DNA from: [Phialemoniopsis] sp. UDSM-2020
Lineage: Eukaryota > Ascomycota > Sordariomycetes > Thyridiales > Thyridiaceae
NCBI GenBank assembly: GCA_018873225.1
Contig: JAEILZ010000006.1
Location: 3,596,001 to 3,660,000, forward strand
Direction of reading: 5' to 3'
DNA: 64,000 nt
Shown one piece after another: positions 23,526 through 34,321 of this stretch; position 1 is the first letter of the stretch; each line of letters starts with the position of its first letter. Under the pieces are notes generated by a model that was not told where the DNA came from, ran no database searches, and worked only from the letters and a program-made list of their open reading frames with translations. Made by a program: the position numbers and the translations under genes.

Positions 23526-24008
23526 ACTGCGGTACACCCGGCCGTGGAATAGTAGAAGACGTATCTGGCACCGCATGGCATATGCTCCGTGTGCTATGGT
23601 GGTTGATATGGAGATCGATGTGTGTGCTTGGTACGGGGATCGGAGCTGTGTGTCCCATGTATTGCTGAAAGTTATTTACGGCGTCTAGGCCTCGGATATG
23701 TAGCTGTGGCAGTGATTTGCAAGTATGCAAGGTGATTTAGTTTACCAAAATACTGCTCCGGTGAAAATGTTTTTCAGTTTCCTTGGATCCTTGGTGTTGT
23801 GGCTTTGGTATATAAACATGAGGATTTCGCCCATTCTGGCAGCACCAAAACCTTCTTCCCCTTCTTCTCCTACGAAAAATCATTGATTAAGCCTCCCTCC
23901 CGTGCCCGCGAATCAGACCTTTCACCAACCACGCCTTTAAACTTTCTGAAAATTTGAAATCTTTTATTTCGGACGATTGCAGGAAATTGACTTTCTTTTA
24001 TTGCGCCA
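23526..24008. other. Intergenic region
   Basis: Holds the 3' end of the helicase gene and the promoter of the next gene. It turns A/T-rich with a TATATAA-like stretch near 23810, about 200 bases before the next start. No further feature is seen. Confidence 0.4.
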
Positions 24009-24647
24009 ATGACGGAAGGAAAGAAGTCTGACACCCCTAATAATACGAACGCCCCAGGTCGCGACGACCGCCGACAAAATGATCGAGCGCTCAACGTCGT
24101 GACTGCCATCCAGGGCAGTGAACCTTTCCGACTGCTAGACGGGTTGAAACACGAAGCTAGCATACTGTTATCATATTGCTATGGCGGACTGGGAGTTCAG
24201 GACCCAGGCCCGATGATCCATAACACGCTCAAGTCCTTCAGCCTCACGGCTGATCCTGGCGAGGCGCGGACTGCAAACGCCGCCGCCACCATGCAACGGT
24301 GCAAGAGGGACATGTGGATGATCGACCTGGTCCTTCGTCGATGTCGCATCTTGGAGAATGGGTCTTGTGAAGAGTGGGCCTACAGAGACTGGCTCGACCA
24401 GGCAGACTGGTCCAAGACGGATACAGCGAACACGGTGCAGAATCTGTTGGCGTATTGTCTGCACGTCGACCCGAGGGCGGAACTGCGCTTCCACAAGCCC
24501 ATCGTCTACATGTCCGCCATGGTGGCGGAGAATTGCGCGGATAATCGTTCCGCGCTCTACGCCAGGGTCGACAGCATCGTTGAAGAGTTGCTTAGACTGA
24601 TCGTCGAGTGGGACCTCCATCTTTGGGCGGGGTGGGAGGAGACTTAA
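24009..24647 (+). CDS. Hypothetical protein, 212 residues
   Basis: Intronless frame that starts at ATG 24009 after a pyrimidine- and A-rich leader. The first 30 residues are hydrophilic and probably disordered. From there the sequence looks like a mainly helical globular protein with regularly spaced Leu, Trp and Arg (for example MWMIDLVLRRCRIL and RVDSIVEELLRLIVEWDLHLW). There is no signal peptide, membrane segment or known motif. I do not recognise the family. The even codon usage and absence of in-frame stops over 639 bases support it as a gene. It has no obvious functional link with the helicase before it or the RidA-like gene after it. Confidence 0.6.
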   Translation: MTEGKKSDTPNNTNAPGRDDRRQNDRALNVVTAIQGSEPFRLLDGLKHEASILLSYCYGGLGVQDPGPMIHNTLKSFSLTADPGEARTANAAATMQRCKRDMWMIDLVLRRCRILENGSCEEWAYRDWLDQADWSKTDTANTVQNLLAYCLHVDPRAELRFHKPIVYMSAMVAENCADNRSALYARVDSIVEELLRLIVEWDLHLWAGWEET

Positions 24648-24764
24648 TTCGGGATGGAGAAAGGCTATTTTTGGCGATGGTGTGAAGTTTGCTGCTCTGT
24701 ATTTTTGCCTTTGCTGGGTTTACCCAAGATTGTGTCATTCCCCGCACTCTGTCGCTCGATCAAC

Positions 24765-24785
24765 TTTTTTTTTTTTTTTTTTTTT
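24765..24785. repeat. Mononucleotide run (T)21
   Basis: Twenty-one consecutive T, followed by a C/T-rich stretch. Just downstream of the 212-residue gene. Confidence 0.9.
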
Positions 24786-24965
24786 GCTTTTTTCTTTTCT
24801 TTCTTTCTCTTTTTCTTTCTTTTTGTTTAGGCTATGGGATAAGCTCTGCTCGTGTTTATGGTCGGATTGGAGGTCTTGCTTGAGGACCAGTGCAAGACTG
24901 CAACTCGGTCTATGGATACCCATGTCATGTGGTCGGTTCTCATGACCTTTCGTTTCCCCATCTGT

Positions 24966-24968
<3 letters not shown>

Positions 24969-25000
<32 letters not shown>
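24969..25000. repeat. Mononucleotide run (T)32
   Basis: Thirty-two consecutive T. The length is likely polymorphic and uncertain in the assembly. Confidence 0.9.
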
Positions 25001-25303
25001 CTTCCTTTCCTTCTAAGACAGTGGGATAATTCATCTGCCTACTCTATTTTAGACAAACTCAAAAGCTTGATGCATTTCGGCAGTGGGATAATCAATTTAC
25101 GTAACTACTGTTGACTTGACCGTCGTTGATTCCCCGCAGCAGCATTAGTCATCACCCGATCGGTATCGGCGTCTTCCGTTGCGGGGCCGTCTCTGCGATT
25201 ATTTAAACTTCGGCACCCTCAGGTGACTCGCCCGAACGTCGATTTGACCTTGTTCACACAAAAATCATATTTACCTTCAGTCGTGACTAAAAGAAGCGCC
25301 ATT

Positions 25304-25799
25304 ATGTCTCATCTCAAGTACTACGCCTACGAAGGTCTGGGAGAAACCCAAAAGTCCAAGTTTTGGTACAGCCAGGCTGTCCGCGTGGGCGACCGTATTG
25401 AGTGTTCCGGCCAAGGTACGGCGATCCACGGTTGACAGAGTGTACCAACGGAAAATATTTTAACATCAATTCCCTACAGGCGGCTGGGATCCCAAGACTG
25501 GGATCTTCGAGAAAGAAATTAATGCGCAGATAGATCTGGCTTTTTCCAACGTTGAGCTCTGCTTGAAGGATGCGGGTGGCAAAGGATGGTCGCAGGTGTT
25601 CCGGGTCAACTCGTACCACGTGCCGCTCAACAACGAGGCATTAGAAGCTATGGTGCGCAATTTCAAGAAGTACATGCCGGATCACCAGCCGCTGTGGACG
25701 TGCGTGGGTGTGTCGCGGCTCGGAGAGGATGATATGCGTGTTGAGATCGAGGTGGTGGCACACGACCCGGAGGGTGCTGAGGCTGCGAAGAAGGCTTGA
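25304..25799 (+). CDS. RidA/YjgF/UK114-family protein
   Basis: Small protein of the Rid superfamily, 143 residues. Canonical members hydrolyse reactive enamine/imine intermediates made by PLP enzymes, and they act as trimers. Exons are 25304-25415 and 25480-25799. The intron splits a Gly codon and restores CSGQGGWDPKTG. Seen features are the N-terminal YSQAVRVGDRIECSGQGG strand-turn region, the EINAQIDLAFSNVELCLKDAG helix, and the late PLWTCVGVSRLGEDDMRVEIEVVA strands. The catalytic arginine of classical RidA (in a C-R-V-E-like context) is not evident; the equivalent region reads TCVGVSRL. It may therefore belong to a diverged Rid subgroup. The C-terminus is Ala/Glu-rich. Function beyond the family is not clear. 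Confidence 0.88.
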
Positions 25800-25949
25800 A
25801 GGGTCAGCTCGTCAAGAGAAAGATACGAGCCATACTCGATGATTCAAGATGAACAAAGTCAACCCTTATATTCAATTGAGTGACTTGCAATCTGCCTAAA
25901 TACGAATACCATCACAGACATTCTGATGAGCTAAGATTAAGAATACGGT

Positions 25950-27054
25950 CTAAGCCTGTGGCTTGGACTTGTGATTGTGCGCATTCTTCCATGCCTTGGC
26001 TACGGAGTGTTTTCTCTCATCCAGGAGGGATTGATCACGCTGCTCGTATGCTTCGTGACCCGTACGCCGCGAGTCGGTAAAGTCTCTCAGGAACTGAAAC
26101 GATCTACAAGTGTGAACCTGATCGGAATCAATGTAGTTGCGTTGCAGACCGTCCCAGAACTTGGTCGGAATCAACGTCGTGCTACCATAGCACTGGATAG
26201 ACTGACGTAACGCGTCTAGGCAATGATCTATCAACGTTTGATGTTAGTTTATTCAATGTTATCCACGGGATTGCTCTAGTGCAAGCTTACCGATGTGAAA
26301 GGGGCCATGCTTGTGCTTCATGTGATAGTACTCGGGATGCAGGGCTTTGCGGATTGCGTTCTGCTGGCGATTAGCATACCTAGAGATAACCCGCCCAAGG
26401 TCGCAGATAAGCTCACCAGGCAATGAAGGGTATGAAAAAGATCGAGACCAGCAGTGTAGCCACCCACCCACTGGTCAACGTATTCGAAGCGCTTCTTCCC
26501 CCAAGCTCTGACGGCCTCTTCCTCGGAGATTGAGAAGTAGCGATGACCGATGTATTGCTCCCAGTTGGCGTCAATCTCAGGGCTAGGCTTGCCAAAGAAC
26601 ACTAGATTCTCGGGCCAGGACGCTAACTCGTCAACCGGTTTCATCGTGCCGGTCCCGTTTTCTGCGAACTCTGGACTTCCCCGGAAGCGAACCTTCTCCA
26701 ATGGCACTCCAGAGCCCGTCACTAAAATTCGATGGGTTAACTCCTGGTTCTAGTTGAGAAGAGAGGTCTTGATAAGGCTGCAGACTTACAAAGATCCGTA
26801 GAGAATCCATGCTCATAGGAGTCGATGTTGTGGACTTGTCCTGGAGTGGTGATGAATAACAGAGTCGCTGACAAGGTCGCAGTCAAGACCCATGGGAGAC
26901 TAATCCAGAACCACCACCTTCTTGAATGATCGAGATAGTAACGTGATCTAGATGGGTAATCGTCGCCATCAACGGCCCCAAGAAACCCTTCATGTTCGCC
27001 TTTCTCAGACTCTATGTCCACCGGGCTATAGGCAACTTGGGATCCAGAAGTCAT
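25950..27054 (-). CDS. UstYa-like protein (DUF3328) with two HxxHC motifs
   Basis: Membrane-anchored member of the fungal UstYa family (DUF3328), 305 residues. Known relatives oxidise or cyclise ribosomal peptides (ustiloxin, asperipin) and some nonribosomal peptides (cyclochlorotine). Exons on the minus strand are 27054-26790, 26721-26417, 26360-26291 and 26227-25950. One membrane segment lies at residues 48-68, after a hydrophilic N-terminus. The two signature motifs are intact: HTLHC at 185-189 and HIDHC at 212-216, each next to an exon junction. The preceding YSISEEEA-like block and FGKPSPEIDANWEQ are also typical. The C-terminus runs about 45 residues beyond the conserved core and is basic. 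It is divergent from a secreted repeat-peptide gene 1.2 kb away. A second UstY protein, common in peptide clusters, is not present in the window. Confidence 0.92.
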
Positions 27055-28260
27055 CTTCACGATTGAATTGATATAGGGTCAAAAATGGCATCCGTAAGTC
27101 TTGCGATGCAACAAAGTGTTAAGTTAGGCCAGAGAGGAATGAAGGACAACTGCCTCCGAGATGGGTAAGCGATTCCAGATGAACCGATATCACACAGCGT
27201 TCACCTTCCCAGAGACAGAGTATTGGTCATTACGTGAAAGAAACTATCATCTCGGCTTTGTCTGCCATTGTCAAAGCACGTCAAACGATAAGGATGCATG
27301 CATATCAGTGGGGGAGCATATGGCGCAATGCTCTTGGCTAACCCCGGAAGGCTCTGTCGATATCGTGTGGCGCACTTTCGTTTACTCATTTCAACATTCT
27401 TTGCATATATTGAAAGAAACAACCGAGACCGGTGTGACTAAAAGGCAGGTTGTCATCACTGCCGTGGAGTTGATTCCATGCGCCAAGAGCTGACTCGATG
27501 CAGACACGACTTGGCGGAACTTGGCAATTGAACAGTACCCCATCTTTCAGGTCTGCCCGGCAAGCCTCATGCTCCCTTTTGACCACATAGACTGCGGCTG
27601 TGATGTAAAAAACGGGATGAGAGTCCGATCGTCTCTAGTCTTCTCGGCTGAATTCACACTTTGGTCTGGCATGCCCAATGCAGCAAACTTCAGGAAGATC
27701 CGCGGCCAACCAGCATCTAAAAGCAAACGGCTTGACCTTTGGGAAATCTCCATGTGTGTAGAAGCCGTATACTATGGTTGCATAACGTGTAGGTGTGGTC
27801 GAAAGAGCGGTTGGCCGAGTCCTACGCCAAGGAAAGGTCCTCCAAGCCACAATGAACCAATGCGTTGTCCGGTGAGAAAAGCGACAGTGATCCCGATCCA
27901 TCATTGAATGAAGCTGAACACAGAATTCTTGATATTGACAGACAAAAGACTTGGCGAACAAGCCCAGAGCACTGTTCTTTAGTCACACTTTTTGCACTTC
28001 ACGATCGAGATAGAGATATGCTAGATTGGCCTTTTAAGCTGCTGCCATGATTGACAAGTAGTAATGACAATACGAATTGGATTGCGACCAAACAATCAAA
28101 TATGTTGAAATGGCATAGGTCATCGAAAAGCAGCATAAATAGCCTGCCTGCTGTGTTGCAGACTTGGTCGTTTCCTTAGACATTTAATGTCAGCTAGCCC
28201 CGACACATATATACCAGACTACCAAACCATATCCTTCTGCACTCACTCTTCATCTTCATC
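27055..28260. other. Divergent intergenic region between UstYa-like gene and secreted peptide
   Basis: A 1.2 kb head-to-head region. Open frames here (such as 27521-27907) show no domain and I do not call them. A TATATATA-like stretch near 28206, about 55 bases before the peptide start, may be its TATA element. Confidence 0.45.
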
Positions 28261-28580
28261 ATGCAGATCAAGGTCGTTCTCGCGCTGCTTGCAGCGTGTG
28301 CTTCGGTGGCAGCTATTCCTGTATCATCGAACAGTCAGTGTTTCTCCCTATCTCATCTACATTTCGAAGAATGAATGACACTATCTGATCTCCGCATTTT
28401 TTAGACGGTCTCACAACTCTCAGTGCTACCCTCAGCACCCGTTCTCTTCAACGCGTCAACGCCAACAAGAGGGACGACGATGATGATGGCGACAACGACG
28501 GAGATAATGACAATGACAACGATAATGACAACGACAATGATAACGACAATGACAATGATGGCGAGGATGATGATTCTTAG
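28261..28580 (+). CDS. Small secreted Asp/Asn-repeat peptide with Kex2-type site
   Basis: An 82-residue precursor encoded by exons 28261-28333 and 28405-28580; the intron has a T-rich acceptor. Residues 1-18 form a clear signal peptide (hydrophobic VVLALLAACASVAA). A short pro-region rich in Ser, Thr and Leu follows, ending in the dibasic site KR at 46-47, the Kex2 cleavage motif. The 35 residues after it contain only Asp (20), Asn (10), Gly, Glu and Ser, including ten Asp alternating with nine Asn. Such DxDxDG spacing resembles calcium-binding loops, so metal binding is possible. There is no Cys, Tyr, Phe or Trp in the mature part. It could be a ribosomal-peptide precursor, a cell-surface acidic peptide or a small effector; I cannot decide. 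The only candidate partner nearby is the UstYa-like gene. Confidence 0.72.
28503..28559 (+). repeat. Hexanucleotide-type coding repeat (GAY-AAY)n
   Basis: Nineteen codons alternate GAC/GAT (Asp) with AAC/AAT (Asn), nine full pairs plus one Asp. Third positions vary between C and T, so the protein repeat is kept while the DNA repeat has partly decayed. Confidence 0.9.
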
Positions 28581-29119
28581 ATGAGCGTTGGGTATTGGAC
28601 CTTGGATTGACACCAAAGCTTGGTAGTCATTGGTACACAGTGCTGAACACGACTTGAGCTGAATCTTAATTGAACCTTCCTTATCTTGAAGTACTGTGTT
28701 TGTATGTCTTGGACTTCATAATCATCTTGCGTTGTGCTGTAAACAGTCAGTGCCTTCATTATTCACGTGCAATGAACGCCCATTCTTGGTAATTCATCGG
28801 TCCAGGCCAACGACGGCTTCCCAACGATTGAGAATTTGAATCGCATGTATGACACCGCAGATTCTTCACCCACTCAAGGTTCGGTCAACTTCTCAAGAGG
28901 TTCGTGTTTCCCATGGAAACAGAAGAAGAGATCCCTGGTAACAATCAACCTTATTTGACCAAAAGTCAAAGAAGCCTGGGGCTGATACGTAACCTGCTCA
29001 AATGAGGCTTCATTAATAGGATTTGTTGCCGTGTCTGAATTGTATTTTCTCCCCCTCTCGGTCGGGATACTTGGAAGAGAGCATACGGATCATGCCCTTA
29101 CGTCTCGACCGACTTCAAG
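28581..29119. other. Intergenic region
   Basis: Holds the 3' end of the peptide gene and the promoter of the F-box-like gene. No further feature is seen. Confidence 0.4.
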
Positions 29120-30187
29120 ATGGATCTTCCCACAGAGCTATGGATCATGATTATGATGGAACTGCCGGACCTATCATCACTTTACGGCTTCATCTGCGCG
29201 TCCCATTTTGCTGCCAGACTGTTCGAACAGCACCCAATGCCAATTCTCAATGCCATCCGATCGAACCAACCATACCAACGGGACATGGATAGATACCAGC
29301 AACTGATACTTGCCCTGGGATCTATCAAGAGTCGACAGGGTCCATATTACAGCACATCCCGCCCTACCTGCACTCGCGAGTTCGTCAGGACATTCTCACG
29401 CCTGCACAAGCGATCTTCACCCCTCACTCTGGGAAACCTTCCCAGGACCGAGACCCGTGAGTTAGGCCTCACGAAGGGGCCACGACACCTCGTGCTCACA
29501 GCATACCGAATTGCAACGCTGGAGAGGCTTTGCCAAGGGGTCATCACAGGTGTGTTCCCAATACAATGGAGAGAGACGTTCAACCCCACGGAGGCCCCGG
29601 AGCCAGCGACACAAGGTTCGGGTCGCTATCGCGGTAAATATTCGCTGGGGCCCACGGACGGCAATTTCAGTTACAGAATAGACCAGGCGCTATGGAAAAT
29701 GTTCATCGGTTGGGAATTGGTGATTATGGGGCGCAGAACACCAAGACATCGGTACCAGAATGGTGTTGTGGATGGGCACATCGTGCAACATGGTCGTTCA
29801 GAGATTGGCCGGAGTACTGTCACGATATACGAGCCCGAAACCCGCGATTATCACCTCTTTCGAGACACCGGACTTGACGACCTCTATCGCCTCGAGACCC
29901 GAAGTGACTTTGCCGACATGGACAAAAGTTTCGAATGCGCGCATGCGGAGCACACGTTAGGCCGCATCTTCGACTGCGACCCTAGACTGATGTACGTATG
30001 TGGGGAGCAAGGTAACTCAGCCTACACGGTTTCGCAGCGGCTTGCACGTTTTGAAGCTTTTGCGCAAGAAGCAAGGAATCGGCGCACTCGAGATCCATCG
30101 CATTACGGCTTCTCAGAAGTGGAGTGGCAGCGCCAGTTTGTGACTTATTATACGCGGCTGTCGGAGCTGAATTTCGCTTATATCTAG
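29120..30187 (+). CDS. F-box-like protein
   Basis: Intronless 355-residue frame. It opens with an F-box-type helix, MDLPTELWIMIMMELPDLSSL, at residues 1-21. The LP.E(L)...I...L.D...L pattern matches domains that bind Skp1 in SCF ubiquitin ligases. After residue 45 the sequence is a diverged substrate-recognition region with no recognised repeats; it is rich in Arg and contains RYRGKYSLGPTDGNFSYRIDQALWKMFIGWE. Lineage-specific F-box-like proteins of this size are abundant in Pezizomycotina and are usually uncharacterised. No membrane segment or signal peptide is seen. The next gene is a P450 on the other strand, and the two are convergent. The domain call is good; the biological target is unknown. 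Confidence 0.78.
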   Translation: MDLPTELWIMIMMELPDLSSLYGFICASHFAARLFEQHPMPILNAIRSNQPYQRDMDRYQQLILALGSIKSRQGPYYSTSRPTCTREFVRTFSRLHKRSSPLTLGNLPRTETRELGLTKGPRHLVLTAYRIATLERLCQGVITGVFPIQWRETFNPTEAPEPATQGSGRYRGKYSLGPTDGNFSYRIDQALWKMFIGWELVIMGRRTPRHRYQNGVVDGHIVQHGRSEIGRSTVTIYEPETRDYHLFRDTGLDDLYRLETRSDFADMDKSFECAHAEHTLGRIFDCDPRLMYVCGEQGNSAYTVSQRLARFEAFAQEARNRRTRDPSHYGFSEVEWQRQFVTYYTRLSELNFAYI

Positions 30188-30601
30188 CTCTACTCAACTG
30201 TATGTATTAGAGCTGTAAGACATGGTCGTAATCTGCAGACCCCTTCAAAGAATTCTTGCCGTTCTTTCCCCCTGTGATACTCGTAGATGTCTCCATAGAT
30301 TCCTTTCTGCGGAAGGACATCTTCTTCGCCAACTGACGTCTTTGAGGGGAGAGCACCTTCACAGAGCTGAAAGGAAGTGTACTAGACGTAAAATGAGTTG
30401 GCGATTGAGGTATGGAATTCTTGATATCCACGCCAAGCGTTTTCTAGTGCAATCTTCTACCGCTACCAGATCATAACAGTAGGGCTGCACAGTGTCTTTC
30501 ATTCAAGCCATTGAGTTAGAGACCGCAGCAACACCATGCTGATGAACTTTCCAGCATTTCAATCGATCCAGCCGGAGACTCAGTAGATACATGTAGACAT
30601 G
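30188..30601. other. Convergent intergenic region
   Basis: Short 3'-3' spacer between the F-box-like gene and the P450. No gene or clear element is seen. Confidence 0.4.
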
Positions 30602-32535
30602 TCAGCCAGACGAGGGAGCGCCGTCGGTTGGAGCAGTGTCTTCATTCGCCTCTCTGAGCTTAATCCAAGCGTCGTAGTGTGGCCAGACAAGATTGTACGT
30701 TTCGGTGGTGTACTCGTCTTGCGCAAAGTCAAAGTCAAAGTTGCGCACAATCTCCGGGATGACCTTTGTCATCTCAAGCATGCTAATGTTTTTGCCGAGA
30801 CAGCTGCGTGTGCCACCGAGGAACTGCATTACCAGTGTCAACGTACATTAGCCATATTCTCTGGCTGGCTTGGACACCCCTTTTCTCCCCTATGGACGGG
30901 CGAAAACTTACCGAGAACGACATGGCGGATTTGGTGTTGCTATCAAGATTGTCTCCATCAAGACCATCAAGCCATCGCTCAGGACGGAAGACGTCTGCAT
31001 CGCGGCCGCTGACTGCCGGGTTTCGGTGAAGCGTCCAGGCGCTCACGCCTACCTGTGTCTGTCATGTGTGATCAACGAACGTTAGCACAGGTATGTCAGA
31101 AAGCCCCCCAAGCAGTTGGGTCTCAAAACAACAGCAAACCAAAGACAAGAGGCCATCACTTACCCCCGCGGGGAAATGGTAGCCACCGAGGTATGCACCT
31201 CCCTCAGGGACTTCTCTGGGCGAAATGGTCGCAACAGACGGGTGCAAGCGCAGCGCCTCCTTGAGCACGGCGTTCAGGTAGGGCATCTGCTGCGCCCGCG
31301 CAAAGGAAAGGGCCGCCGGGTCGACCGAGTCGACTTCGGCCCGCAGCTTGGCCAGCTTTTGGGGGCTATGGTACAGGTGCCATACGCACGCCGCCAGCGC
31401 GATGCCCGTGGTATCGGACCCGGCTATCAGGTTCGAGCCGCACGAGTCGATGATGCCGTCCGCAGTCACCTTGCCGGCCGCTTCGAGCCCGATGATCTTG
31501 GCGAGGAAGGGCTCCTTCTTGTCGGCTACCGGCTTGTCGATGCCATTCTGCAACTTGTACCGCTCAGCCTGCGCACGTATACTGGCGAAGATCTTGTTCT
31601 GTTTGGCACCGGCGGTGGGGGCCACCCGGCCCAGCGTACGTAGGACCAACGAGAGAAGCGCGTATACGTTTGGCAGTAAGGACATTGTTGCTATGCCGCG
31701 GAAGATGGAGCGGACCATTGCGAGGTAACCGTCAGGATCGCAGCATTTCTCCATGAGTTCAAAATTGTAGTCCATCTAAATGTGCCAAGCAAAGACGGGA
31801 GGATCAGCCCATTGTCATCTGTCGAAGGGAAATGAAGTGTACTGAGGCGCATACCGTGATTTGGCAGATCACATCAAAGGCATAGTACTGCAGGAACTCG
31901 GGCAGGTCCATAGGCGGCGTGCGCTGCCGGTCGCCGTGGCTGGCGGCAAGCTCGCGCAGCTTGCGGACGCATACCCCAACAGCCTGGTCAACCGCCGGCT
32001 CGTAATTGACAAGCGTCGACATGGAATACAGCGAACCAATCTTGCGCTTGCGCAAGCTGTGCTCTGCCTCGTCCTTGATACCAATGATAGTCGGGTGGGC
32101 CGGATCGGGGTTGAAGCAAGTGTACCAGTCGGGCTTCCGCCACTTCCCGCCCACGTTGTAAATCGTCCGCATGTCTTCTGCGCCGTTGAAGCTGTAGAGC
32201 TTCGGGGTTAGCCGCACGACCGGGCCTGCGTCCATCAAGGTTCACCGTTATTAGAGATACTAGCTGCGCTTCTTGCCGGTGTAAGAGGGAAGGCAGGACT
32301 AACCATATTGCTCGTGCAGGTCAACGAGGTGATAGGTGTATCCAGGTCGAAGGCTCTTATATAGTTCCCGTAAGCTGGAGAAACGGGCGAGGAAAGGTCC
32401 AGGAACTTTTCGCAAGGGCGAGATGAAGTAGCTGTAGATGCCCTGATAGGTCAGGACGAAGCCTATGCAAGCTAGAGCTCCTACTGCCACGAACCCAAGG
32501 CTGACATCGTACTGGGCAATGTCGAGCAGAGTCAT
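30602..32535 (-). CDS. Cytochrome P450 monooxygenase (pisatin-demethylase-like group)
   Basis: ER-anchored haem-thiolate monooxygenase, 525 residues. Minus-strand exons are 32535-32304, 32225-31855, 31775-31164, 31052-30912 and 30823-30602. An N-terminal membrane anchor (about residues 10-32) is followed by the hinge PLRKVPGPF. Catalytic landmarks are the oxygen-activating helix AGSDTT (319-324), the K-helix EALR (374-377), the FRPERW meander and the haem loop FLGGTRSCLG with the haem ligand Cys460. The overall layout (YGPVVRLTPKLYSF, then GKWRKPDWY) resembles fungal P450s related to pisatin demethylase and benzoate-type hydroxylases, though the substrate is unknown. It shares the region with an RTA1 protein and a Zn2Cys6 regulator and may be part of a detoxification or secondary-metabolite locus. 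Confidence 0.94.
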
Positions 32536-33363
32536 CTTACTCGGCTTCGCTGGTTGTCTCAGCTCCTTACTGGTAGTAATTATTGAGCCACGTAGAGTGT
32601 ATTTCAGATGCAGTCTATTTGTTTCTATGAAGACCATTCTGTTGTGTTGTTGTAGCATATACCCGAGAGATCTTATATAGTATTGTGTCCCTGAGCGCTC
32701 ACAGCTCTCGGCGTACAAGACTTGAGGCATTTCCGCTTACTCATCGCGCTCCGGCTGGTTAGATGGCGTTCAACACTGGGTGTATTCACGGCACTTCATG
32801 GCGGAAACCGGAAGTGTCGGGGATCTGCAGTGGTATTGACAAGATGCGCCTTTGCACATGCAGGCGCGGCAAGGTCAGGGACTGAGATGATCGCTGCATG
32901 CGCTGCATACCCGACAGCGCTTTCTAAGTCTTGGTGGGTGGGTGGGAACGGGAGCGGGCCGCAGTGACAAGCCGAGTACGAGACCCTCGGACTATGGCAG
33001 CTACCGAGACTAGCGGTGTCAAGTTGAGCTGGCCTGCCTGTCGATCAAGGGTGATAACGAGTAAGAGATAGCAGGGGTCGCGATTGTGTTCTTTGTCAAG
33101 AATCTAGGCAGGTGTCTTCACGACCTCTGAAACCCATCATGTCGGCCGCCGCATTCCGTAGCTCAGAAAAGGGTTGAAGATGGCCAGGGACATGAATCCA
33201 TGGCTGTCATTGACAGTCTGTAAGCTATGTATTACAATCTATTCGTATCTGTTAATCTAGCCATGGTCTTTTTTAAATTCCATTCCACCTATAACTCCGT
33301 TTTGTATGCTTACAAGGGAAAAGAGAGACGCTAGAACATGGCGGGGGTCGGTCTAGCGACATT
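32536..33363. other. Intergenic region upstream of the P450
   Basis: Promoter region of the P450 on its left and 3' end of the RTA1 gene on its right. It contains a G-rich tract at 32936-32958. No gene is supported. Confidence 0.45.
32936..32958 (+). other. Putative G-quadruplex motif upstream of the P450
   Basis: Five GGG runs (32936-32938, 32940-32942, 32944-32946, 32950-32952, 32956-32958) with loops of 1-3 bases, about 400 bases upstream of the P450 start on its template side. It fits the G-quadruplex pattern well. Confidence 0.6.
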
Positions 33364-34321
33364 TCAACTTCTCATCTCAACGTCTCCCGGTCCAGGGATC
33401 TCGTTCAGCATGTGATCACTCCCTGAGGAAGATAATTTGGACCTAGCTGACCCTGAGAGAGCTAGGTCATCGACGTAATAAACGACCAAGATGGCCATCA
33501 CAAACGCCATAAGCAGCGCATCGAAAATGTAAAGAAAGTATTCATGCGCGATGAGGTATCCATGGTTTCCTTGAAGATACTCGATGACTCGGAAGATGCT
33601 TCGGACTAAGATGGTGGTGTTGACAACGTATAACACGATTAGATGTCTCCTCCAGGGGATCTTGTTTTGCGAGGCGACCAACGTGGGGTGTGAAGATATG
33701 CGTGAGTCGAAGAGGATAGTCGAAGAGATGAAGAAACCGAAGAAGACAATTTGAATGAAAAGCCCGACGATGATAATCTTTTCTCCAATGTTGTACAACT
33801 CCTGCGTTCCGCCAGCTTGGATTCCGCCACCACCGGCTTGTAAAGTGAAGGAGACAACATCCCCAATAACAAAGATTCTTGTGAGCCAGTTGACCGGGAT
33901 AAAGGACAAATGTTCAGCCTCCAGTGTTCGTATGAGTCTTCCTAGAATCATATAGATAGACGCTGCGTAGAGGGCAGGGGCGACGAGGATCAGAATGGCT
34001 TGAATCACGAAGCCCCCGATGGAGGCATCATCGAAGTGAGACCAAATGCGCCCGCAGTAGCCGACAGTCTGAACTGCAACACATTCAGTGTTAGCGTCAT
34101 ATCTTCCAATTGAGGACAAGAAATGGTCGCGGCTTACAGAGGCCGCCAACGGTAAAGGCGATAAAATAGGTGGCATGGTGGCGCTGGAGCTTCCATGTGT
34201 GAAGCACTGTCAAGATGGCAAACGTGACCGCCATAATGATGGCCGCGGCCAGGGATGGGTTGTAGCGGTAAAGCTTGAAGTCGAAGCCAGCCGCCGGATC
34301 TGCCGCACTATTGTCCTCCAT
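33364..34321 (-). CDS. RTA1-like seven-transmembrane protein
   Basis: Member of the fungal RTA1/lipid-translocating exporter family, 297 residues. These are plasma-membrane proteins with seven membrane helices; yeast members give resistance to 7-aminocholesterol (Rta1) or act in phytosphingosine handling (Rsb1). Exons are 34321-34138 and 34073-33364; the intron splits a Phe codon. The pattern is typical: YNPSLAAAIIMAVTF (helix 1), GYCGRIW, APALYAASIYMILGR, FVIGDVVSFTLQAGGGGIQA (the most conserved block of the family), and RSIFRVIEYLQG near the end. A YFLYIFDALLM last helix precedes a short hydrophilic tail. It is divergent from the neighbouring Zn2Cys6 regulator over 494 bases, so co-regulation is likely. 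The substrate is unknown. Confidence 0.92.

Larger units (their letters stand above)
24648..25303. other. Intergenic region with two long poly-T tracts
   Basis: Contains T21 (24765-24785) and T32 (24969-25000), each followed by C/T-rich sequence, and two copies of the core CAGTGGGATAAT (about 25018 and 25081). These may be decayed retroelement tails or simple slippage products. The promoter of the RidA-like gene must lie in the last part. Confidence 0.5.
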
